From contig BDSI01000211.1 of assembly GCA_003117195.1 (NCBI GenBank), positions 59,875 to 123,874 of the forward strand: 64,000 nucleotides of DNA, in the 5' to 3' direction. The stretch is from Eudorina sp. 2006-703-Eu-15 (taxonomy: Eukaryota; Chlorophyta; Chlorophyceae; Chlamydomonadales; Volvocaceae). Shown piece after piece: positions 57,601 to 64,000 of this stretch; positions within the stretch are counted from its first letter, which is position 1; the number at the start of each line of letters is the position of its first letter. Both the position numbers and the translations under genes were made by a program. The notes below the pieces were generated by a model that saw only the letters and a program-made list of their open reading frames with translations, searched no databases and was not told the DNA's origin.

Positions 57601-59395
57601 CTCCTTCCTCCGCGTCCTCTTCGTCCCCTGTTGCGCCGTGGTCTGCCTTCTGGCGCCCCCGCTCTTCCCTGCCCTGCTCGTCTGCCGCTTTTGTGTGGCC
57701 CCGTCCCCCCGGCTTCGCCCCTCCTTTTCCTGCTTCTCCTGTCCGTCGTCCCTCCCTCCCTTCTTCCCCCCCCCCCCCTCCCCCTCCCTTCCCCCTCCCC
57801 TTCCCGCCGCCCGTCCCTTCCTTCCCCCGGTCGTCCTCTTCTTCCCTTCTTCCCCCCTCGCCGTTGTTTCCCTCCCGCTTTCGCCCCCTTCCCCCCCTCT
57901 GCTGTTCCCGGCCCCCTTTTTTCTTTGTCGGTCCCCCCCCGCCGCCTCCGGTTTCGTTGCTCGCGCCGCGTTCTTTCGTCCCCCGCTTTTTTTGTTCCTC
58001 CCCGTTGGTTCGGTGGCCTGTTCCCCCTTGGCCCCGCTTTTCCCCTCTCTTTCCCCCTTCGTCCCCTTTTCCCGCCCCCCCTTCTTCTTCCCGCTCTTTT
58101 CGCCCCGCGCCCCCTCTCCCCCCCGTTTCCTCCCCCCGCTCTGCTTTTCCGTCCCCCCGTCCCTTCTTCTTCCCCCGGGTCCCTTTTCCTTCCTCTGCTT
58201 CCCCCCCTCCTCTTGCGCCTCCTCGCTCTCGCTTTTTCTTTGCCGCCCCCCCCGCCTTCTTCCTCTTCCCCGCCCCGCGTTTGTTTCCCCCGGTCTTTTC
58301 TTGTTCGCCCCCGTCCCCCTTCTTTGTCCCCGTCCCGCCCTCCTTTCCCCCCGTCCCCTTCTCCCCTCCCCCGCTCCCCCGCTTCCCCTCTTTCTCGTCC
58401 CTTCTTCCCTCCTTTCCTGCTTTCTCGCCCCCCTTCCGTGCCTTCCCGCCTTCCTCCCCTTCGTCCGCTTTCCCCGCCTTTCCCCCCCCCCTCCCCCCGC
58501 CCCTCCCCCTTCTTTTTCCTTTCTTCTCCTCCCTTTCCCCTGTTCCCTCCCGCTTTTCTTGTCTCCCCTCCCTCGCCCGCCGTCTTCCCTCCCCTGGTTT
58601 CTCTTCTTCCCCTCCCGCTTTCCTTTTTCCCCTCCTCCTTCCTCTCCCCGCCCTCCCTCGTCCTCCCCTTTCCTTCTTCGTCCGTTGTTCCGTCCCTTTC
58701 CTCTTTTTGTTCCCCCTCTTCCCCTTTCTCTTCCCCTCTTCCCTCTTCTCTTCTCCCTTCCCCCTTTCCCTCCTCCGTTGTTGGCTTCTTCCCTGCTGTC
58801 CCCCTCCCCTTCCGCGTTCTTTCCCTTTCCCCCCTCCCTTCGTCACTGCCTTCCCCCCCTTCCCCCCCCCTCTTTCTTTTCCGTCCTCTTCTTCGCCTCT
58901 TCCGCCGTCCCTTCCCCCCTCTCCGCCCCCCCCCGTTTCCTTCCCTTTTTCCCCCACCTTCCGTTCCTTCCCCCCCCTGCGCCGCCCCTTGCCCCCCCGC
59001 CCGTTTTTTCCTGCCCCCTTTGTTGCCCTCCCTGCCCTCCCCCTGGCTCCCTCTCTGCCGCCCCTTCCGTCGCCCCTCTCCCCCGTCGCTGCTTCTCGCC
59101 CCCCCTGGCCCCGTTTCGCCCCTCTTTCGGCGGTCTTTCCCCTCTGCCCCACCTTCCCGCCCCCCCCTTCGTCCTCCTGTTGCTCTTCTTCTCGTCCCCC
59201 CGCCGCGCTGCCCGCTCTCCGTGCCTGTCCCCCCTTGGTCTTCCCCTGTTCCCCCTTGTTGCTCCGCCTTGTCCTCCCGGCTTTGCTGCTCCTTTTCTTC
59301 CCGCCCTGCTGCTGCTCGTCCTTCCCTTCCCTTTCTCTTCGGTCCCTTTTTCGCCCGTCTCCGTTTCGCCCCGCCCCTTCCCCTCCTTTCCCCCG
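57601..59395 (+). CDS. rps2: Ribosomal protein uS2, A written as C
   Basis: uS2 binds the small plastid ribosomal subunit near the head-body junction. Two conserved blocks are clear. At 57930 to 58030: FFVG, PPPAASGFVARAAFF, then FFVPPRWFGGLF, image of FFVGTKKAASGFVAREAFF and FYVNQRWLGGML. At 59200 to 59370: ALRACPPLGLPLFPLVAPPC (AIRECKKLGIPxFTLVDTTC), then a PANDDARxSI-like stretch and FLFGPFFARLRFA. The blocks are about 1.2 kb apart, so the protein carries a large insertion, as in the roughly 570-residue Chlamydomonas Rps2. The N-terminal end is not resolved; a codon-periodic patch at 57600 to 57740 may belong to it. The end near 59395 is approximate. A at 58845, 58953 and 59151 are isolated. 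Confidence 0.75.
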
Positions 59396-60057
59396 TTCCC
59401 CTCCCCCCTCCCCCCTCCCCCGCCCCTCCCCTTTCTTTTTTTTTTCCCCGTCCGGTTCCCCGTTGCTTTCCCCCGCGCCGCCGTTGTTTGTTCTCTCTCT
59501 TCCCCTCTCGGGGCCTCCTTTGCGTCCTCTTTTCTTTTCCGGGCCCCCCCTCCTCGTCTGTCCGCTTCCCTGTCCCTGTCCGGGCCTGGTTGTCTCTTTT
59601 CGTTCCCTTCTTCCCCGGGGCCCCCGGTCCCCCCCCCGGGGCCCCGGCGGTGTGTGCGTTCCCCTTTGGGGCCGTGCGGGGCCGCCCCCCCGCGCTGCGC
59701 CGCTCGCCGCGGGGCTCTCCCCGGCCTCTTTTGTCCTCTTCCGGGTTCTCTCCCCGCGCCCCCCCCGGTCCCTCCGCCCTGCCCGGCGCGGCGGTTTCCT
59801 TCCCCGTCTTCCGTTTTTCTTGGTCCCTCCCCCGCCCTTTTCTGTCCCTTTTCGGGCCCGTCTCCCTCCCTTTTTGCCCTCTCCCTCCCTTGTCCCTTTC
59901 CGGGGCTTCTTTGTCCCTTTTTCGGCTTTGCCCTTCCGCCCTCGCCTCCGGTCCTCTCCTTCGCTGCCTCCCCCGTTCTTTCCGCGACCCGCCCCCTTTG
60001 CTTTCCCCTCCGTCCGTTTTTTCTTTCCCTTCCGGGCCCTCCTGGGCCCCCCCCCCC
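59396..60057. repeat. Spacer with degenerate GC repeats
   Basis: Repeat-family fragments at 59505 to 59720 around CCCCGGGGCCCCGGCGG, then C/T-rich sequence to trnS. One A at 59985. Confidence 0.5.
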
Positions 60058-60146
60058 GGCGCGCTGGCTGCGTGGTCGCCGCGGCTGCTTGCTCCTCCGT
60101 TTCCGCGCGCCTTGCGCTTCCGCGGGTTCGCCTCCCTCTCTCTCCG
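60058..60146 (+). tRNA. trnS-GCU: tRNA-Ser (GCU), A written as C
   Basis: An 89-base class II tRNA. The 5' end GGCGCGCTGGCTGCGTGGTC is the image of GGAGAGATGGCTGAGTGGTC. Anticodon stem GCTGC/TCCGT (GCTGA/TCAGT) flanks loop TTGCTCC, image of TTGCTAA, anticodon GCT. A long variable arm follows (CGCGCGCCTTGCGC region). The T arm GCGGGTTCGCCTCCCTC stands for GAGGGTTCGAATCCCTC, and acceptor TCTCTCC plus G pairs with GGAGAGA once A is restored. The helix agreement makes this a firm call. Confidence 0.9.
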
Positions 60147-60259
60147 TCCTTTCTCGTCCCCCCCGGGGCCGCCCGTCGCTTGTCCCGTTTCGTTCTCCTT
60201 CGGCGCCCTCCCGGGGCCCTCTCCCCTTGGGCCGTCTTGTCCCCCCCCCCCCCCCCCCC
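60147..60259. repeat. GC-rich repeat fragment and poly-C run
   Basis: Degenerate dispersed-repeat copy (CCCCCCGGGGCCGCCCG) ending in about 19 C at 60241 to 60259. Confidence 0.6.
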
Positions 60260-60477
60260 GGGCCCCCCCCTTCCCCTCGGGCCCGCCCTTTTCCCTTCCC
60301 GGGCCCCCCCTTTTCCCTTCCCGGGCCCCCCCCTTTTCCTTCCCGGGCCCCCCCTTTTCCCTTCCGGGCCCCCCCTTTTCCCTTCCCGGCCCCCCCCTTT
60401 TCCCTTCCCGGGCACCCCCCTTTTCCCTTCCCGGGCCCCCCCCTTTTCCCTTCCCGGGCCCCCCCCTTTCCCTTCCC

Positions 60478-60514
<37 letters not shown>

Positions 60515-60740
60515 TTTCCCTTCCCGGGCCCCCCCTTTTCCCTTCCCGGGCCCGCCCCCTTTTCCCTTCCCGGCCCGCCCCCTTTTCCCTCCCGGGCCCC
60601 CCCCTTTTCCCTTCCCGGGCCCCCCCCTTTTCCCTTCCCGGGCCCCCCCCTTTTCCCTTCCGGGCCCCCCCCTTTTCCCTTCCCGGGCCCCCCCCTTTTC
60701 CCTTCCCGGCCCCCCCTTTTCCCTTCCGGGCCCCTGCGGT
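60260..60740. repeat. About 20-copy tandem array of a 22- to 24-base unit
   Basis: The unit GGGCCCCCCCTTTTCCCTTC plus CC repeats about twenty times, with C-run length varying between copies. It is interrupted by a pure C run of about 34 bases at 60481 to 60514. One A remains at 60413. The C-run variation looks like homopolymer error on A/C mixtures. Confidence 0.9.
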
Positions 60741-61627
60741 CCCCCTGTCTTCCCCTCCGGGCCCCCCTTTGTTTCTCCCTCCCGGGCGCCGCCCCGGCGG
60801 GCCGGGGCCGCCGTCCCCTCTGTTCTCCCTTGTCCCCTCCGGTTCCCCCCCGGGGCCCCGGGCGCCGCCCTCCGGTTCCCCTTCCCCTCCGGTTCGTCTC
60901 CTTGTCCCCTTTGGGCCCCGTCGGGGCCCCGGGCGCCCCCCCGGGGTTCCCCGCGGGCCGCCCGGGGTTTCCCCGCGGGCCGCCCCCCGCGTTCTTCCCC
61001 TTCCCCTCCGGTTCGTCTCCCTTGTCCCCTTGGGGCCCCGTCGGGGCCCCGGCGCCCCCCGGGGTTCCCCGGCGGGGCCGCCCGGGGTTCCCCGCGGGGC
61101 CGCCCTCGCTGCTTCCCCTTCCCCTCCGGTTCGTCTCCCTTGTCCCCTTTGGGGCCCCGTCGGGGCCCCGGGCGCCCCCCGGGGTTCCCCGGCGGGGCCG
61201 CCCGGGGTTCCCCGGCGGGGCCGCCCCCGGGCCCCTCCCTTCCCCGGGCCCGCCCGGCTCCTTTCTTCCCTCTCTCTTTCTCGTTTGGTCTCCCCTTTCG
61301 GTTCTTTTCCCTTCGGGTCCCCCCTGCTTCCCCTTCGGGGCCGCGCTGTTCCCTTCGGGGCCGTCCTTTCGTCCCCCCCGGGGCCGTCCTTCCCCCGGGG
61401 CCCCCTTCCCTTCCCCGTCGTCTCCCTGCGGGCGCCGCCCGCCCCGGGGCCCTGTTCCCATTTCCGGGCCCCGGCCGCCCCCTCCGCCCCCCCTTCGTTC
61501 CCGCCGCCTCCCTTGTCGTTTCCTTCCGCCCCCCTTCTTGTCCCCGGCGGGGCCCCCCGTGCTTCCCTCCGGGGGCCGCCCCCGGGGCCTTGTTGCTTCC
61601 TTCCCCTTCCCTCCTTTCCCCCCTTCG
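60741..61627. repeat. GC-rich dispersed repeat cluster next to psbA
   Basis: Copies of the TTTGTTTCTCCCTCCCGGGC and CCGGTTCGTCTCCTTGTCCC families. Three tandemly placed full units lie at about 60880, 61000 and 61120, like those at 17765 and 23070. Then degenerate copies run to 61600. Confidence 0.85.
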
Positions 61628-62664
61628 TTCCTCGCCGCGTTGTTGGCTCGCCGCTCCGTCTCGCGGGAAGTTGTGTGCGTTTCTTTCGTGCCTCCTTCCC
61701 TCCCTCCGTTCGCTCTGTTGCTGCTCTCCGCCCCGTGTTTCGTCCCACGCCCTTGTGCGTCTCCCCCTGCCTGGTTCCCGTTGCCCCGTTTCCGTTGCCT
61801 GCCCTTGTTGCTCGCCTCCCGCTGTCCCCCCCCTCCCGCTCCCTGGCCCCGCCGCTCCGCGCCGTGTCCTGCCCGTGCGTTGTTGCCTGCCGCGTCTTGG
61901 CCGCTTCGCCGCCCCCCGTCCCCGTGCGCCGCTCCGCTGTTGTCTGTCTCTTCTCTTGCCCGCCCGGTCCCCTTCGTTCGCTGCTTCGTTTTCCGTTGTT
62001 TCCCGGCTTCGCGCTGCCGTCCCTCCTGCCCCGTGCTTGCTGCGCCTCTGCCCCCCGCCTCCCCCCGCCCCCCCCCCTGTGGCCTGGGTGCCTCCGGCTG
62101 TTCTGCTCCGCTTGGCCTCCCCTCCTGCCGTTGCCCGTCCCGCCCTCCCTCCTGGCCTCCCGTCTGCGCCTGCCCCTTGCCCCCTTGGGTCTCCTCCGCC
62201 TCCCGCTGCCGCCGCCGCTCCTGGCGCTGCGTCCGCTCCCGCCCTCCCCGGCCGCTCCCTCCCCGGCCTGCCCGTTCCCCCTCCCCCCCTGTCGCCGTCT
62301 CCCCCTCGCCGGCCGTGCCCCCGCTCCGTTGGTCCGGCCCCCCGTTGTCTCCCCCTCGTCTCGCGCCGCCGCTTCCCCCCTTGGGTCGCCCTGCCGCCCC
62401 TCGCGTTCGCCGTTGGGCTCCCCGCCCCTGTGCTGCTGTTGTTCCCGTCCCGCCGCGCCCCTGCCCCTGGTTCCCGCCTCCCCTCGCTGTCTCCTGGCGG
62501 CGCCGCGCTGCCCGCGCTGCTCCCTCCTGCTGTTGCCGTCCGCCGCCCTGGGCTCCTGCTTCCCCCGCCCCCCCGCTGTCCCGCCGGTTTTCCGTTGCCG
62601 TGCTCCCCTCCCCCCCCCGCCCCCCTCGGCTCGCCTTTTCCCGCCGTTCTCCGCTTGCTGTCCT
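61628..62664 (-). CDS. psbA: Photosystem II D1 protein (minus strand)
   Basis: D1 carries the oxygen-evolving and QB sites of photosystem II. On the written strand CCG CCG TTC TCC GCT TGC TGT CCT at 62641 to 62664 are the reversed codons of M T A I L E R R. At 61667 to 61690, GAA GTT GTG TGC GTT TCT TTC GTG are reversed F N H A N R E H. Reading leftward gives ...[31 protein letters not shown] and MHERNAHNFPLDL. In its own sense the substitution is T to G. A stop image TTC at 61628 is tentative. Length is 1037 nt against about 1059; no room for introns. It lies downstream of 5S and 23S on the same strand, as in the Chlamydomonas rRNA region. Confidence 0.92.
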
Positions 62665-63099
62665 CTTTTCCTTTTTTTCCCCGTTTTCCTTTCTCCGTCC
62701 CCTCTTTTTTTCCCCTCTTTTCCTTTCTCCCTTCCCGCTTCTCTTCCCCGCGTGGTCTTCTTCTTCTCCCTCCTTTTTTTCGCTGCCTTTTTTTTTCGCT
62801 GCCTGTGTCTTCCCCTCCGGGCCCCCTGTCTCCCTCCGGGGCCCCCCTTTGTTTCTCCCTTGTCCCTCCGGTTCCCCCCGGGCCCCGGGCGCCGCCCCGG
62901 CGGGGCCGGGGCCCCCTTCGTCCCTGTCCCTGTCCGGCCTCGTTCCCTGTCTTCCCCTCCGGGGCCCCCCTTTGTTTCTCCCTTGTCCCCTCCGGTTCCC
63001 CCCGGGCCCCGGGCGCCGCCCCGGCGGGCCGGGGCTGCCCCCCTTTTCCCTTCCCGGGGCCGCCCTCGTTCCCCTTTGGGCCCCCTCCCTTTCTTTCCC
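62665..63099. repeat. GC-rich repeats between psbA and 5S rRNA
   Basis: Two similar copies of the CCCCTCCGGTTCCCCCCGGG and CCGGGCGCCGCCCCGGCGGG family, at about 62810 to 62920 and 62950 to 63060, A-free. Confidence 0.75.
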
Positions 63100-63220
63100 C
63101 TGGCCCTCGCCCTGCTCTTCCCCCCGGCGCCCCGCGCCGTTCTTCCGTTCCCTCCGCTTTTCCCCCCCCCGTTCGGGCTGGCTTGGTGTGGGTCCCCCTG
63201 CGCCCCGCGCCCCCCGGTTT
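63100..63220 (-). rRNA. rrf: 5S rRNA (minus strand), A written as C
   Basis: The written strand CCCCCCCGTTCGGGCTGGCT then TGGTGTGGGTCC is the image of the reverse complement of plastid 5S rRNA (ACCACCAAGTTCGGGATGGATTGGTGTGG). It is flanked on the left by a CTGGC...GCTCTT...CCG region, the image of the 5S 3' half. About 120 bases. It lies between 23S and psbA on the same strand. Ends are approximate. Confidence 0.85.
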
Positions 63221-63449
63221 CCGTCGCTTCGTCTCCCCTTCCCTTCTGTTCCCTTCCGTCCCTTCGCTGCCGGGCCCCGCCGGGCGTGCCGGGCCCGCTT
63301 CCCCCTCCGGGGCCGCCCGTGTCGTCCCCTTTGTTTCTCCCTTGTCCCCTCCGGTTCCCCCCGGGGCCCCGGGCGCCGCCCCGGCGGGGCCCGCTGTCCC
63401 CTCCGGGGCCGCCCGCGGGCGCCGTCGTTCCGCTCCTTCCCTTCCCCCC
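63221..63449. repeat. GC-rich repeats between 5S and 23S rRNA
   Basis: CTGCCGGGCCCCGCCGGGCG and CCCCGGGCGCCGCCCCGGCG family copies interrupt the rRNA spacer. A-free. Confidence 0.7.
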
Positions 63450-64000
63450 GTCTCTCTCCGCGCCTTCGCTCTCCTCTCGTCTCCCCTTTCTCTTCTTTTC
63501 TTCTCCCGGTCCCCCCCCCCGGCCTTTCGTCTCTCTCGCTGCCGCCCTTGCTGCCTGTCCCCCCTGCTCCCTCTCCCTCCGCTTGTCTCGCTGTGGCCTT
63601 CGCGCGCCCTCCTCTTGCGTTTCGCTTCCCCCTTCGCTGCTTTCCGCGGTTCTCTCTCCGTGCGTCGCTCCCCCGCGTTTCCTGCTGGCGCCCGCCCTGG
63701 TCCCCCTTGGCCCGTCCTTTCCGGTCCTCTCGTCCTCTGCCCGGCTCCTCTCCCTGCTCTCGCGCCTCCCCCGGCTCTGGCCCCCCTGTCTCCCGCCGTT
63801 TTGCCCCCCGCTCCCGTCCCCCTTTCCTGGGCGCCCGCCCCCCCTTCGGCCCTCCTCCCGCCCGCGGCTGTGCTGCGCCGCCCTCGCGGTGCCCCCCCTT
63901 CCCGTCGCTGTGCCCTCTTGGGCCGCTCCGCCTGTTCTCCTCGCGTCCCTTTTCCGTTGCGCGCCGGCCCTTCCCCCGGCCCCGTCGCTCCCTCCGGCCG
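63450..64000 (-). rRNA. rrl: 23S rRNA, 3' part (minus strand), runs off the window
   Basis: Three universally conserved elements are readable as reverse-complement images. The sarcin-ricin loop is GGTCCTCTCGTCCT at about 63735 (from AGTACGAGAGGACC). The peptidyl-transferase region is CTGTCTCCCGCCGTTTTGCC to TTTCCTGGGCGCCCGCCC, 63787 to 63840. The GGGATAACAGGCTGAT region appears as CTGCGCCGCCCTCGCGGTGC to GCTCCGCCTGTTCTCC, 63872 to 63938. TTTTCCGTTGCGCGCCGGCC follows (TTTTATCCGTTGAGCGACGGCC). The 3' end near 63450 is estimated from the distance beyond the sarcin-ricin loop; the 5' part lies outside. No A in the segment. Confidence 0.93.

Noticed and set aside
57690..57730. Possible minus-strand tRNA T arm (CCGGCTTCGCCCCTCC)
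   Set aside because: Stem bases do not pair even when C is read as A.
60481..60514. Poly-C tract considered as a biological i-motif or telomere-like element
   Set aside because: C stands for A throughout the region, so true base identity is unknown; more likely poly-A or mixed A/C.
44088..61748. A minus-strand frame of nearly 6000 codons rich in Gly, Arg, Lys and Glu
   Set aside because: It is the complement of T-free minus strand, passes through rps11, psbE, rps9, ycf4, ycf3, rps2 and trnS on the other strand, and has no domain image.

Overview
This window reads as chloroplast DNA of a chlamydomonadalean green alga. The dense GC-rich palindromic repeats and very large spacers fit a giant Haematococcus-type plastome; the species name is inference. 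The overriding fact is that the written strand has almost no adenine. Stretches of several kilobases contain no A at all, and wherever a gene can be recognised each expected A stands as C. On that reading, Lys/Asn/Thr/Gln/His codons appear as Pro, Asp/Glu as Ala, Tyr and the stop TAA as Ser, Ile/Met as Leu, and ATG starts as CTG. Genes on the minus strand show the mirror image (T to G in their own sense). The change therefore follows the written strand and not transcription, which points to a consensus or sequencing artefact more than to biology. One-base contractions in C runs are also common. Short islands keep A: some repeats, and parts of psbB, psaA and psaB.

Read through this substitution, the window holds an ordinary plastid gene set. 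From the left: trnD(GUC); psbB, psbT, psbN (minus strand) and psbH, the conserved psbB cluster; then psaA from about codon 91 onward, close to the place where Chlamydomonas joins psaA exon 3 by trans-splicing. psaA is interrupted by two group I-like introns that each carry a LAGLIDADG endonuclease. Next come trnL(UAA), ccsA, and psaB with one more LAGLIDADG-bearing intron.

The right half has rbcL and trnG(UCC); atpA, psbI, cemA, atpH, atpF and rps11; psbE, rps9, ycf4 and ycf3; rps2; and trnS(GCU). At the right edge, on the minus strand, lie psbA, 5S rRNA and the 3' part of 23S rRNA. Several of these blocks keep the order I recall from Chlamydomonas. Together they supply core subunits of photosystems II and I, ATP synthase, Rubisco, cytochrome c assembly, photosystem I assembly and the plastid ribosome.

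Spacers of 0.5 to 3 kb separate the genes. They are packed with variants of one GC-rich repeat family and several tandem arrays; the rest is C/T-rich sequence that I take to be A/T-rich spacer written without A. Coordinates are from the sequence as given. Starts are placed at CTG (image of ATG) and ends at TCC or TCG (image of TAA or TAG), so a few bases of error are possible. The long uninterrupted reading frames are by-products of the missing A and are not genes.
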